Shown here in pieces: positions 23,754 to 33,198 of a stretch of DNA of 64,000 bases. A model generated the notes under the pieces. It was not told where the DNA came from, did not search any database, and saw only the letters and a list, made by a program, of their open reading frames with translations. The DNA lies in NCBI GenBank assembly GCA_910577665.1, contig CAJTOJ010000019.1:1-64000 (forward strand), given 5' to 3'. The number at the start of each line of letters is the position of its first letter. The stretch's first letter is position 1. Both the position numbers and the translations under genes were made by a program. Source of the stretch: an uncultured Acetatifactor sp. (GTDB lineage: Bacteria > Bacillota > Clostridia > Lachnospirales > Lachnospiraceae).

Positions 23754-25592
23754 TCACTTCTCCCGGAACACGGTGGGAGACACTCCCACATTTGCCTTGA
23801 ATATCCTGGAAAAATAATTGTCACTGGAAAATCCGACCATCCTTGCGATGTCATGGATGGAGTATTCCGTAGTCAGCAACAGTTCCTTGGCATATTCCAG
23901 CCGCTTGGAATTGACATATTCCGAAAATCCCACTCCTACCCTAAGCTTGAACATCCTGCTCAAAGTGTAATTGGATATCTGAAAAGCATCTGCCACCTGG
24001 GTCTGGCTCAAGTCCGGATCCCGGTAATGAATGGCCAGATAAGCCAGGATGTCCTCTTTCTTCTTCCTCTGCTGTTCCTCTTTCAGCCTAAGGGCATCCA
24101 GGTCTGCCTGGATGGCTTTCCGGGCCTCCTCCTGTTCCTTCCGTTTCTCACGACAGTCCAGGAAACTGGCACGGATCTCGTCCAGCCCATCCACCACCTT
24201 CCCAGCGTATAAGGCCCACTGGGTGCCAAGCCGCCTCTGGAACCATTCCCGCATCCACGATTCCATCCCTTCCGTATCTTGATCTGCCAGGAATGTGATA
24301 AATACATTGCTGTTGGCTCCCTGCAAATCCACCGCAAATAACCGGATAGAAAAGCGGCATTCCATCTCCCTGGTAAACTGTTCCAATTCCCCTGTCAGCA
24401 GGATATGTCCCTCCAGGATGTACACACAGTAATGGGAAGCAGGTGACTGCATTCCCAGCTTCTTCAGTTGTTCCTCTGTAACCGGAATCCCCGCAATCAG
24501 ATGATTCACCAACAGATCCATAATCAGAAGTTCCTGCTCCTTTAGAATGGCCTGCCTATTGTCCAACGCATTCCGGATCACTGTGAATTCGTCCCCTTCC
24601 TCCTGATCCAGTTCTGCCAGTATCCTGCGCATGGGCCTGTACTCCACATACAGGGCCAGGAAACAGATACACAGCATGAAAAGGACAATCCATATCATCC
24701 GCTGCTGCATATCCCGATAAAAAACAGCGATATTTTCAGACAAGGAGTCCTCCGTGAGGCACAAAGCAAAAGACAGGGCCAGGTAACTCTCCTCACTGCG
24801 GTAGACCACACGCTGCCGCATCCCACCGCTACGCCGTCCTGCATCCTCCCCGGCCAGGCGGGCAGGGTCCGGTTCCTCCCCCATGGCCAGCAGGATCCTA
24901 TCTGCCCTTTGGTCCAGTACATAATATTCCACTCCTTCTACAGGGGAACCTACATCCAGCATTTCCAGGAAGTCATAGGCACTTATCACGAAAAGGATCA
25001 TCACCTTATCCTTATTTTTCCCCATTGTGGTACAATACCCCAGAAGGAATTCCCCGTCCACATTTTCTTCTGTGTTTGTGGTTCCATACAGCAGCCTCAT
25101 GGGCTGATACTGCTCCTCTGAAAACAATGCATCGATCTCCTGCCTCTGCCCCTCCCCTGCCTGGAGCGTATGCACTACAAATTCCTCCCGTGTCTGCTTG
25201 GCGCCTTTTGTAATGATACTGTCCAGATCATAATAATAAATGCCACATTCGCTGACTCTATGCCTGGAGTACTGATCCTTCAGTTCCCGGACAGCCTCGA
25301 AGTACCAATAGGCATTCTCCCGGTAGCTGGCAGCCCCCTCCCAAAAAGGACTGTCCGCATTTCTGCTGTCCACACTGATCTGCGCCGCATAATCCCGCAG
25401 TCTTATGACTTCCCTGTCAAAATGACTGACCAGGGAATCCAGAAGCTTTTCATAGTAAGTCTCGTTTCCTTTTCTGATTTCCTCAAAAGACCGTGTCCAG
25501 AACAATGTGGTGAACAAAGTGGTCATCACTGCCAATACCAGAATAATCACGGCCATGAGACGCAATAAATATTTGTATTTCCTGGCTTTCAT
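23754..25592 (-). CDS. Membrane-anchored AraC family regulator (sugar sensor)
   Basis: A 612-residue protein. Membrane helices are at about 11-32 (LMAVIILVLAVMTTLF) and 285-305 (IWIVLFMLCICFLALYV), with an extracellular sensor of about 250 residues between them. The C-terminal 100 residues are an AraC DNA-binding domain (LSQTQVADAFQISNYTLSRM and SIHDIARMVGFSSDNYFSRI, ending GVSPTVFRE). This one-component layout is typical of regulators next to Lpl-type ABC importers in Firmicutes. It most likely senses the oligosaccharide or binding protein outside the cell and activates the adjoining importer/GH78 operon. The transcript ends at the strong terminator near 23690. Confidence 0.9.
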   Translation of the reverse strand: MKARKYKYLLRLMAVIILVLAVMTTLFTTLFWTRSFEEIRKGNETYYEKLLDSLVSHFDREVIRLRDYAAQISVDSRNADSPFWEGAASYRENAYWYFEAVRELKDQYSRHRVSECGIYYYDLDSIITKGAKQTREEFVVHTLQAGEGQRQEIDALFSEEQYQPMRLLYGTTNTEENVDGEFLLGYCTTMGKNKDKVMILFVISAYDFLEMLDVGSPVEGVEYYVLDQRADRILLAMGEEPDPARLAGEDAGRRSGGMRQRVVYRSEESYLALSFALCLTEDSLSENIAVFYRDMQQRMIWIVLFMLCICFLALYVEYRPMRRILAELDQEEGDEFTVIRNALDNRQAILKEQELLIMDLLVNHLIAGIPVTEEQLKKLGMQSPASHYCVYILEGHILLTGELEQFTREMECRFSIRLFAVDLQGANSNVFITFLADQDTEGMESWMREWFQRRLGTQWALYAGKVVDGLDEIRASFLDCREKRKEQEEARKAIQADLDALRLKEEQQRKKKEDILAYLAIHYRDPDLSQTQVADAFQISNYTLSRMFKLRVGVGFSEYVNSKRLEYAKELLLTTEYSIHDIARMVGFSSDNYFSRIFKANVGVSPTVFREK

Positions 25593-25758
25593 CCTTTTTG
25601 TCCCTTGTGTAACAACTCTACCTTTGACATGCCAACAGATAAGTACCCATAGCCCGTATGCGCCTTTTGCCTTCCAGTCCTGTTCCCGCCCCTAATTGCC
25701 GGTTCCAGTCCTGTCTTTACTATATAATAAGTCTGCCTGCCCCCGCAATAGCAGTTTT

Positions 25759-25783
25759 TTGCCAATAAGGGTTCCCTTGGCAA
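25759..25783. promoter_or_regulatory. Inverted repeat TTGCCAA-N11-TTGGCAA
   Basis: TTGCCAA at 25759-25765 mirrors TTGGCAA at 25777-25783, with GGG/CCC continuing the dyad inside. It lies about 165 bases upstream of the sensor start and 60 bases upstream of the TetR promoter. It is a possible operator of either regulator. Confidence 0.35.
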
Positions 25784-25842
25784 TAGCAAAATATTGACTA
25801 CTTTTTATGGAACCTGCACCCTGTATCCTCTTTCTTTTCTGA

Positions 25843-25871
25843 TTGACAGACTTGCTTTTCCGGTATATAAT
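25843..25871 (+). promoter_or_regulatory. Consensus sigma-A promoter for TetR and flavodoxin genes
   Basis: TTGACA at 25843-25848 and TATAAT at 25866-25871 are both perfect and 17 bases apart. The TetR start codon is about 130 bases downstream. The AT-rich transcribed leader is a likely place for autorepression. Confidence 0.7.
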
Positions 25872-26008
25872 TCTTTTATATAAATTATTTATATAATTTG
25901 TTTACATAACTTGTTTTATCATTTGTTTCTGTCCGCATGCATTACGTTTCAGTCTGCGCCCATTTGCAGAAGTCATGCCTTTTGGAAGCATAACAGGAGA
26001 GCCAATCA

Positions 26009-26611
26009 ATGCCAAAGCAGAGAATTACACGGGAAATGGTCATAGATACCGCCTTTGAACTGGCCAGAAGCGGCGGTATGGAACAGGTTCTGGTGAAAAA
26101 TATTGCCGGGAAGCTGGGCTGCTCCGTCCAACCCATCTACAGTTACCTGGACAATATGGAGAACCTCCGGAAGGAAGTGGAAATACGGGCCGGACAATTT
26201 ATCCGTGAGGCGGTCAGCGCAGCCCTGGTACCGGACGACATCTTCCGCAGTACCGGCAAGGCCTGGCTCGCCATAGCCCGCAGGGAGCCACACCTCTTCA
26301 GACTCTTTGTCTTCCAGGAGAGACAGGACATTGCCTCCTTTGCAGACCTGTACCAGGCAGAGTCCGGCCCTGGGATGGCCGGCACAATCGCAGGAGAACT
26401 GGGCATCAGCCTGGAGCAGGCCAAGGAATTGCATTTAAACATGCTGATCTACACCATCGGCATGGGAACCATCTTCTCCGTGGCGAATCCAGGCATCCCT
26501 GCCCAGGAGATCTTCGCCAGACAGGAGAAAGCTTACCAGGCCTTTCTGCAATATGCAGAGCAAGGAACCGATGCAGGATGCAAGCAAAAGGAAATGCAGA
26601 AGGAACCATAA
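26009..26611 (+). CDS. TetR/AcrR family transcriptional regulator
   Basis: A 200-residue regulator. Residues 5-55 form the TetR helix-turn-helix: ITREMVIDTAFELARSGGME, LVKNIAGKLGCSVQPIYSYL. The rest is a helical ligand domain of no specific type. The ATG follows AGGAGAGCC. A flavodoxin-domain gene follows by 56 bases on the same strand and is the probable partner or target. Ligand unknown. Expression probably comes from the consensus promoter at 25843. Confidence 0.88.
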   Translation: MPKQRITREMVIDTAFELARSGGMEQVLVKNIAGKLGCSVQPIYSYLDNMENLRKEVEIRAGQFIREAVSAALVPDDIFRSTGKAWLAIARREPHLFRLFVFQERQDIASFADLYQAESGPGMAGTIAGELGISLEQAKELHLNMLIYTIGMGTIFSVANPGIPAQEIFARQEKAYQAFLQYAEQGTDAGCKQKEMQKEP

Positions 26612-26667
26612 GGGTATGAAGTGTCGTCAACATCTATCAAAATAGAAAGAGAAAGAAAGGATTTCCT

Positions 26668-27222
26668 ATGAATCACCATGCAACCATACTGATTACCTAC
26701 AAAAGTGTCACCGGATTTACAAAAGAATATGCCGAAAGGATTGCAGGGGAACTGGAACCAGATATTCCCTGCACACTCATGGACTTCCAGAAAGTGACTG
26801 TAACGGAAATATCAAAATACGACACTGTGGTGTTCGGTAGCCGGCTGGTGGGCGGTACTGTGGACAGCTTGAAAAAAGCCCTGGACCTGTTCGGACAAAG
26901 CAGCGCCTCCCGACTCCTTCTCTTTGCCACCGGGGCCACCCCGATGGAAGCACAGGAGTCCATTTCTGAAATGTGGCAGAATAACCTAACCAAGACCCAG
27001 TTACAGGACTTCCCCCATTTTTACATGCCCAGCGGCCTGCGCTATGAGCGGATGCCCTGGTTTGAGAAAATGGCCATGACCATTTTCAGCGCCCTCATGA
27101 AACGAAAGAAATCCAAAACCGGCTATGAGGAATCGCTGGCACAGGCAATTGCAAATTCCTATGACATTTCCTCCAGGGATTATGTGCTGCCCCTTGTGGC
27201 CTGCCTGGGGGCAGACAACTAA
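26668..27222 (+). CDS. Flavodoxin domain-containing protein
   Basis: A 184-residue protein. ITYKSVTGFTKEYAERIAGEL is the phosphate-binding loop for FMN, and VVFGSRLVGGTVDSLKKAL and LLLFATGATPMEA are the flavin-facing loops, as in flavodoxins and HemG-like protoporphyrinogen oxidases. The C-terminal 80 residues form helices typical of the family in Clostridia. It lies just after a TetR gene in the same operon and converges on hemL. A redox role is likely; the partner is unknown. Confidence 0.82.
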   Translation: MNHHATILITYKSVTGFTKEYAERIAGELEPDIPCTLMDFQKVTVTEISKYDTVVFGSRLVGGTVDSLKKALDLFGQSSASRLLLFATGATPMEAQESISEMWQNNLTKTQLQDFPHFYMPSGLRYERMPWFEKMAMTIFSALMKRKKSKTGYEESLAQAIANSYDISSRDYVLPLVACLGADN

Positions 27223-27234
27223 AAGGTCTGCCCC
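27207..27234. terminator. Hairpin overlapping the flavodoxin stop codon
   Basis: GGGGCAGAC (27207-27215) pairs perfectly with GTCTGCCCC (27226-27234) across a 10-base loop containing the TAA stop. It lies between convergent genes. No T-tract follows. Confidence 0.4.
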
Positions 27235-27264
27235 ATGGAAGCCCCCTGTAAAAAGTATGGAGTA

Positions 27265-28542
27265 CTACAGATCCCCAATCACCTGGCATGTCTCTTCCAC
27301 CAGTTCTTCCGTATGGGCATCCGACACAAACATGGCCTCGAACTGGGAAGGTGCCACATAGATCCCCCTGGAGAGCATCCGGTTGAAATAGTCCGCGAAG
27401 GCTTCCCTGTCACAGCCACAGGCATCCTCATAATTCTCCACCACCGCAGCCTCCCTCCGTTCCCATCCGGGCGTAAAAAACGCAGACAGGAGGGAGCCTG
27501 CGCGGTTCACCGTAAGTCCCCTGCCCCGGAAGGCTTCCTCCAGCTTCCCGGCCCTTGCGTCAATCCGGTCATAGATCCCCGGATCTTCCATAAGGATCTG
27601 CAGCGTCTCCAGCCCCGCAGTCACGGCAACCGGGTTCCCGGACAGGGTCCCTGCCTGGTATACCGCTCCCAGGGGTGCCACACAGGACATGATATCCCTG
27701 CTGCCGCCGTAAGCTGCCAGGGGCATGCCACCGCCCACGATCTTCCCGAAAGTGTGCAGATCCGCATGGACACCCGTATACTGTGTGGCACCACCCAGGG
27801 CCAGACGGAATCCCGTGATCACCTCGTCAAAAATCAAGAGTGCCCCCTGGGCTTTCGTAATCTCCCGCAGAAATTCCAGGAATCCTGCCCCGGGGGGTAC
27901 CACTCCCATATTGGCCGCCACAGGCTCCACCACAATGGCCGCCACCTGGCCTGGATTCTCCTCCATAAGCCTGCGGACGGATTCCTGGTCATTATACACA
28001 GCCGTCAAGGTGCTGGCGGCATACCCTGCAGGCACCCCGGCACTGTCCGGTACCGACTGGGTCATCAGTCCGGATCCGGCTTTTACCAGAAGCCCATCGG
28101 AATGCCCGTGATAGTTCCCGGCAAACTTGATGATCTTCTCCCTGCCGGTATAGCCCCTGGCCACCCGCACGGCACTCATCACCGCCTCCGTGCCGGAACT
28201 GACCAGACGCACCATCTCCACATCCGGCACACAGGCTGCGATTCGCTCTGCCAGTTCCACCTCCCCCAGGGTAGGCGCCCCATAGGTAAGCCCCCTGCCA
28301 CAGGCCTTCTGTACCGCCCTGATTACCCTGGGATGGGCATGGCCCAGGATTCCCGGTCCCCAGGAACAGACATAGTCCAGATACCGGTTTCCATCCACGT
28401 CATACAGCCAGGGTCCCTCTGCCCTCTCCACAAAGAAAGGCTTTCCTCCCACCGCTCCAAAAGCCCGCACCGGGGAATTCACCCCGCCCGGCATCCGTCT
28501 ATTTGCTCTCTCAAACAATTGGTCTGATACCATTCTGCCCAT
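27265..28542 (-). CDS. hemL: Glutamate-1-semialdehyde 2,1-aminomutase
   Basis: A 425-residue PLP enzyme that converts glutamate-1-semialdehyde to 5-aminolevulinate, the second step of the C5 tetrapyrrole route. Visible blocks are MPGGVNSPVRAFGAVGG at the N-terminus, SSGTEAVMSAVRVARGYTGR, LLIFDEVITGFRLALGG with the PLP-binding Asp, and HTFGKIVGGGMPLAAYGG with the Schiff-base lysine. Length is normal. The ATG follows GGAGGAGACAAC. It is the last gene of the tetrapyrrole block and works directly after HemA, encoded at the block's other end. Confidence 0.96.
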   Translation of the reverse strand: MGRMVSDQLFERANRRMPGGVNSPVRAFGAVGGKPFFVERAEGPWLYDVDGNRYLDYVCSWGPGILGHAHPRVIRAVQKACGRGLTYGAPTLGEVELAERIAACVPDVEMVRLVSSGTEAVMSAVRVARGYTGREKIIKFAGNYHGHSDGLLVKAGSGLMTQSVPDSAGVPAGYAASTLTAVYNDQESVRRLMEENPGQVAAIVVEPVAANMGVVPPGAGFLEFLREITKAQGALLIFDEVITGFRLALGGATQYTGVHADLHTFGKIVGGGMPLAAYGGSRDIMSCVAPLGAVYQAGTLSGNPVAVTAGLETLQILMEDPGIYDRIDARAGKLEEAFRGRGLTVNRAGSLLSAFFTPGWERREAAVVENYEDACGCDREAFADYFNRMLSRGIYVAPSQFEAMFVSDAHTEELVEETCQVIGDL

Positions 28543-28635
28543 GTTGTCTCCTCCTGCACCACACGCACAGCACTGCCCTCTCTATGAACATCCGGCCTCC
28601 ACCTTGGAGCGCCTCCGCCACATACATGGGCTATC

Positions 28636-29598
28636 CTATTCCCTGCACCACCTGGCCCCGTCCAGGGCATGGTAGGTAATGATGATCTTCGCCCCTGCCC
28701 GCTTCATGGCCGTAAGGTTCTCCATCACAATGCGCCTCTCATCGATCCACCCGTTAGCTGCCGCTGCCTTCACCATGGCATATTCCCCGCTCACATTGTA
28801 TACCGCAAAGGGTATGTCTATCTGCAGGGAAGCCTCCTTCAGCACATCCAGATAGGCCAGGGCCGGCTTCACCATCACAATATCCGCCCCCTCCTCTATA
28901 TCCGCTGCAATCTCCCGCAGCGCCTCTTTTCCGTTAGCGGGATCCATCTGGTAGCTTTTCCGGTCCCCAAACCCTGGGGCTGAATGGGCGGCATCCCTAA
29001 ACGGCCCATAGTAGGCAGAGGCAAATTTGGCACTGTAGGCCATGATAGGGGTCTGGGCGAAGCCTGACTGGTCCAGGGCCTGCCGTATGGCTTCCACCCG
29101 GCCATCCATCATATCTGATGGTGCCACCATATCTGCCCCTGCCTCCACCAGGCTCACTGCCATCTTCGCCAGAAGGGGGAGGGTTTCGTCGTTCAGGATC
29201 TCCTCCCCACACACCATGCCACAATGTCCATGGGAGGTATACTCACACAGGCACACGTCCACTATGATATAAATCTCCGGATATTTTTCCTTGATAAACC
29301 GCACTGCCCGCTGGGTGATCCCATGCTCCGCATAAGCCTCACTGCCCAGGGGATCCTTGCAGGCCGGAATCCCAAAGAGCATGATGCCCCCGATTCCTGC
29401 CGTTTTCACCTGTTCTAAGATCTCCGGCAGCCGATCCACGGAATACTGGAATACGCCCGGCATGGATGCCACCGGGTTCCGGATCTGCTCCCCCTCCATG
29501 ACAAACAGGGGATAAACCAGATCCTTAGGATGCAGCCTTGTCTCCTGCATCATGGAACGGATCCTCCCATCCCTTCTCAATCTTCTGAAACGAATCAT
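28636..29598 (-). CDS. hemB: Porphobilinogen synthase (delta-aminolevulinic acid dehydratase)
   Basis: A 320-residue enzyme condensing two 5-aminolevulinate molecules to porphobilinogen. VDVCLCEYTSHGHCG carries the metal-binding cysteines. MAYSAKFASAYYGPFRDAA holds one active-site lysine and IVMVKPALAYLD the Schiff-base lysine; MDGRVEAIRQALD is also conserved. The start at 29598 follows GGAGGAGCAG; a longer frame from 29682 has no similarity. It lies about 90 bases ahead of hemL and 100 bases after the cobA-hemD fusion on the same strand. Confidence 0.96.
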   Translation of the reverse strand: MIRFRRLRRDGRIRSMMQETRLHPKDLVYPLFVMEGEQIRNPVASMPGVFQYSVDRLPEILEQVKTAGIGGIMLFGIPACKDPLGSEAYAEHGITQRAVRFIKEKYPEIYIIVDVCLCEYTSHGHCGMVCGEEILNDETLPLLAKMAVSLVEAGADMVAPSDMMDGRVEAIRQALDQSGFAQTPIMAYSAKFASAYYGPFRDAAHSAPGFGDRKSYQMDPANGKEALREIAADIEEGADIVMVKPALAYLDVLKEASLQIDIPFAVYNVSGEYAMVKAAAANGWIDERRIVMENLTAMKRAGAKIIITYHALDGARWCRE

Positions 29599-29701
29599 CT
29601 GCTCCTCCTCCCAGCCTGGATCTTTTGGCCTTCGCCAAAACAGGCTGATCCTTCCTATGCCCCGCGTACACTTCAGCGGCATACCAATTCATACGGCCTC
29701 T

Positions 29702-31411
29702 CTACATTGGAGAGAAATCGCTCACGAAACAAAAATCGTTCCTTTCCTTATTTAGTCTCAGAACCACATCCCTGCACAGGCCTGCCACAATTCCCTTCAT
29801 GCTGGCTTCCTCTGCTACCAGGAAAGGACTGTCTGTATGATTTGCCAGTTCCCGGCTGCACGTTTCACCCATACACAGATATTGTGTAGCAGACGTGTCT
29901 CCCACATGAACATCCCTTCCGAATTGTATCCTGTCTGCTTCCTTATCACCGATCTTACAGACTTCTAGTCCTTCAAAATAGGCCTGCACCCCCATGGCAG
30001 ATCCAAATACCACATAATCCGGCCTCTTTTCCAGCGCCAGTCTGCGTTTTTCCTCACAGATGCCCAGCCGGTACAAGGGATGATCCACATAGGCAATTCC
30101 CTTCCGGGAAAAGATCTCCGGAAGTGCCGCACTCCCGGACTGCGCCCTTAAAAGCAGGACAGGCATCCTGTCTCTGTCACTTTTTGCAAAGGCTTCTCCC
30201 TCCTTGGGCCATTCTGCCAGGATCTTTTTCGCAAGACCCTCTGCCAGATGAACCGTATCATATACCGCCGGCATATAATCCGCATAGATTCCTGCGCAAG
30301 CCAGCACTTCCCCTGTGCCCGGTCCGATCACCGCGATCCGTTTTCCATAGAGGGTGCGCAGATCCCGCTTCTCTTCCCCCAGTTTGTCCAGGAAAACCCT
30401 GGCCCCGTTGGGACTGGTGAAGACCAGCCAGGAAAACCCGGCAAGATCCGGCAATGGCTCCTCCGCAATCTGGACCTCCATAAATCCCATGTCCCACACA
30501 CTGGCTCCCTGTGCTGCAAGTACCCTTGAAAGCTTTTCCACAAAATGGGGGGTTCCTGTGGCTCCCACAGTGATGCCCTGTAACGGCAGCTGCTTCCTCC
30601 TGTCCACCACAGCCTCTCCGGACAGATTGCCTGCTCCAGACATGGTATCCATTCCGGCTTTCCCGGATACCAGCTCCATTCCGACCACCTGGCCGATAAT
30701 GATCACCGCCGGGGAAGTATATCCCTGCTCTGCCGCCTCCTTCGCCAGCCTGGCCAATACCGTACGCAGGCACCTCTGCCTCCTGGTGGTGCCCTCCATG
30801 ACCACAGCGGCAGGGGTGTCCGGACTCATGCCAGCATCTGTCAGCCCTTCCACAATCCCCTCCAGGTGATGCATCCCCATGAGAATCACCAATGTCCCTT
30901 GCAATTTCGCCAGCACCTCAAAGTCCAGCCTTAACCGGGGGCTTCCGTCCTTCCCCGCGGCTGTCCCCGTCACCACCGTGACACTGCCGGACAGCCCCCT
31001 GTGGGTCACAGGGATACCTGCGGCGGCAGGCACTGCAAAAGCAGAAGAGATACCCGGCACTTCCTCACAGCAGATACCAGCCTCCTGTAGCGCCAGGAAT
31101 TCCTCCCCGCCCCTTCCAAATACATAAGGATCGCCGCCTTTTAAGCGCACCACCCGCTTCCCTTCCCTGGCCTTCTCCACCAGAAGCTGGTTGATTTCCT
31201 GCTGCTTCCTGGTGTGAACACCATACCGCTTTCCCACATATATCTTCTCGCATTCCGGCCTTGTCCACTGCAGCACTTCTTCCGGTACCAGGTTGTCCAC
31301 GACTACCACGTCACATTCCCCCAGAAGACCCTGTGCCTTTATGGTCAAGAGCCCTGCGTCCCCACAGCCTGCCCCTACCAGGTATACCTTTCCCGCCTTC
31401 TCATTTTCCAT
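29702..31411 (-). CDS. cobA-hemD: Fused uroporphyrinogen-III C-methyltransferase and uroporphyrinogen-III synthase
   Basis: A 569-residue bifunctional enzyme. Residues 7-247 are the SAM-dependent methyltransferase (VYLVGAGCGDAGLLT, VVRLKGGDPYVFGRGGEE and GIPVTHRG). Residues 275-540 are the HemD cyclase domain (FTSPNGARVFLDKL and AVIGPGTGEVL are its conserved blocks). HemD closes hydroxymethylbilane into uroporphyrinogen III and CobA methylates it twice to precorrin-2, committing the pathway to siroheme or cobalamin. The fusion is common in Clostridia. A low-complexity linker separates the halves at about 248-272. The final 30 residues match neither domain. It lies between hemB and a gene remnant. 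Confidence 0.93.
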   Translation of the reverse strand: MENEKAGKVYLVGAGCGDAGLLTIKAQGLLGECDVVVVDNLVPEEVLQWTRPECEKIYVGKRYGVHTRKQQEINQLLVEKAREGKRVVRLKGGDPYVFGRGGEEFLALQEAGICCEEVPGISSAFAVPAAAGIPVTHRGLSGSVTVVTGTAAGKDGSPRLRLDFEVLAKLQGTLVILMGMHHLEGIVEGLTDAGMSPDTPAAVVMEGTTRRQRCLRTVLARLAKEAAEQGYTSPAVIIIGQVVGMELVSGKAGMDTMSGAGNLSGEAVVDRRKQLPLQGITVGATGTPHFVEKLSRVLAAQGASVWDMGFMEVQIAEEPLPDLAGFSWLVFTSPNGARVFLDKLGEEKRDLRTLYGKRIAVIGPGTGEVLACAGIYADYMPAVYDTVHLAEGLAKKILAEWPKEGEAFAKSDRDRMPVLLLRAQSGSAALPEIFSRKGIAYVDHPLYRLGICEEKRRLALEKRPDYVVFGSAMGVQAYFEGLEVCKIGDKEADRIQFGRDVHVGDTSATQYLCMGETCSRELANHTDSPFLVAEEASMKGIVAGLCRDVVLRLNKERNDFCFVSDFSPM

Positions 31412-31437
31412 CCTTTTTTCCTTCTCGCACTTCCATC

Positions 31438-32117
31438 CTATCTTCCCTTGACAATTTTCTCAATTTTGCAGGTGTGCTTTTTCGTCTCTTTGTCATAGCT
31501 GATACCGGCCAGCAGGAGATTCCCCTGGTAATCCTTCAAGGCATCCACATAATGTCTGTCTTTGATCTGTGCAATAGCGCCATAAACATCCTGGTTCCAT
31601 TTCAATTCCATCACCACCGCCGGTTTGTCCAGATGCAGTTTCCTAAGAAGGAAACAAATGTCAGCAAAACCTCTCCCACTGGATAATTCCCGGATCATGG
31701 TATCATATTCCCTGGCAAAGCAAAAAGCCAGATGAATCACACAGCTTAAAGAATTCTCATCATAATATTGCAAAATAGAGATCTCGTTATGTGCACAGTC
31801 CATTCCCTCTGCCACGGCGTTATCATCCATGGCCCACAATGCTTCCAGCAGTCTCCTGGATGCTTCCACCGCATTTATCACCTCGTGCCAGTCCATAGTA
31901 CGGATTGCATTCACATACTCCTGCGCCACTTCCCTATTTGGAATCATAACTGTACCAGACAGACTGTCATAGGTCAAATATCCCAGATGTACCAGCAGCG
32001 TTAAGATATCATCTTTTGTAGCAAACGTGGTCATATCATTGCTAAAGGTACCTGTACTGACAGGGACTTCTTCTCCTGCCAACATCCGAATCACTGCATC
32101 TTTCAGCCCATTGCCTT
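31438..32117 (-). pseudogene. 5'-truncated AAA-ATPase/PD-(D/E)XK nuclease family gene
   Basis: About 220 codons starting immediately after the hemC stop codon. The reading NGLKDAVIRMLAGEEVPV and TGTFSNDMTTF matches the middle of the large AAA-ATPase-like/PD-(D/E)XK family abundant in gut Firmicutes and Bacteroidetes. The C-terminal nuclease-like domain is intact, with GRGFADI and PAVVMELKW supplying the D and ExK residues. The ATPase domain, roughly the first 350 residues of a full-length protein, is missing, and an in-frame TGA stands three codons ahead of the similarity. A GTG at 32094 could still allow translation. It interrupts the siroheme operon between hemC and cobA-hemD. Confidence 0.75.
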
Positions 32118-33086
32118 TTATTCATTCAAGCACCTGTTCTTTAATCTTCTGGCCGCCTCCCTGGCCATCTCCATCCCTGCCTCCCTCCCTGTCTCGCAGG
32201 TGCATGTTCCCCTGCTGTCCGCATACATGGCATCCAGTACCAGGCTTTCCCCTTCCCGTCTGCACCAGGCAGCCGCTGCCTCACTGCAGTCTGCTGATAG
32301 CTGCCCCAGTACTTCCCGTTCCACCTGGAAGCACAGTTCTGTGACCGGATCTGTGATCTGCCTGCACCATGCCATCACAGGGGAATCCTCCCTGGCCTCC
32401 ACTGCTATGATACCCTGGCAGGCTGCCGGCAGGAAGTCACCAGGATGCAATGGATAGAAGTCAAACTGCTGCTCCCAGGAAGGATTCGGACCCAGCCTGT
32501 CCAGCCCTGCCTTTGCCAGGAGAATACCGTCATACCCACCCTCCAAAAGCTTCTTCAAGCGGCTGTCTACATTGCCCCGGATGTTCTCACAGACCACATT
32601 CTCCCAGAGAGCCAGGGCCTGTACCTGCCGTCTCCGGCTGCCGGTTCCGATGATAAATGATCTGTGATCCTCCTTCCCTCTCTTCCTGCCACATCCATCT
32701 TCCCCTGTGACAGGGTCAGGACATCTCCCCCCCTTCGGCACCACCAGCACATCCCGTACATCCCCCCTGGGAAGGACGGCAGCAATGACCAGCCCTGGAG
32801 CCAGCACCATGGGAAGATCCTTAGCAGAATGCACGGCAATATCGATCCGGTTCTCCAGAAGTGCCTGCTCCAATTCTGAGGCAAATACCCCCTTCTCCCC
32901 AATGTCTGCCAGGGGTTTGTCCAGGATCCGATCCCCTTTTGTATGAAGGGTTACCAGTTCTGTACAGGGTGCCACTTTTTGCCGGAAACCTGTCCTCTCT
33001 GCGGCGGCTTCCAGGGCCTTTTGTACCAAATGTGCCTGCTCCAGGGCCAGACGGCTTCCCCTTGTCCCGATTCTGATCTCTGTCAT
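32118..33086 (-). CDS. hemC: Hydroxymethylbilane synthase (porphobilinogen deaminase)
   Basis: A 322-residue enzyme that joins four porphobilinogens on a dipyrromethane primer. IGTRGSRLALEQAHLVQKAL, DIAVHSAKDLPMVL with the catalytic Asp, and GTGSRRRQVQAL are clear. The primer-attachment cysteine is probably Cys267 in LSADCSEAAAA, where the usual GGCxxPIGA context is altered. Residues 119-142 (starting GGRCPDPVTGEDG) form an insertion not found in typical members. The ATG follows AAGGAGTATCCATAGG. It lies 113 bases after the precorrin-2 dehydrogenase gene. Confidence 0.95.
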   Translation of the reverse strand: MTEIRIGTRGSRLALEQAHLVQKALEAAAERTGFRQKVAPCTELVTLHTKGDRILDKPLADIGEKGVFASELEQALLENRIDIAVHSAKDLPMVLAPGLVIAAVLPRGDVRDVLVVPKGGRCPDPVTGEDGCGRKRGKEDHRSFIIGTGSRRRQVQALALWENVVCENIRGNVDSRLKKLLEGGYDGILLAKAGLDRLGPNPSWEQQFDFYPLHPGDFLPAACQGIIAVEAREDSPVMAWCRQITDPVTELCFQVEREVLGQLSADCSEAAAAWCRREGESLVLDAMYADSRGTCTCETGREAGMEMAREAARRLKNRCLNE

Positions 33087-33198
33087 CCTATGGATACTCC
33101 TTTCCGTCCTCCTGCCTCCTGGCTTCTACCTGCCCTTTTTCCCTCTTTTCCTGCCCTGCCTATTCTGTCCCGAAACCTGTATACACCCTGGCCTGGTC

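Larger units (their letters stand above)
25593..26008. other. Divergent intergenic region
   Basis: 416 bases between the membrane AraC sensor (minus) and a TetR gene (plus). It contains an inverted repeat TTGCCAA/TTGGCAA at 25759-25783, a consensus promoter at 25843-25871, and a very AT-rich stretch of TATATAA-like repeats to about 25920. No gene is supported. Confidence 0.5.

Noticed and set aside
27235..28527. Plus-strand open frame of 430 codons
   Set aside because: Exact antisense of hemL.
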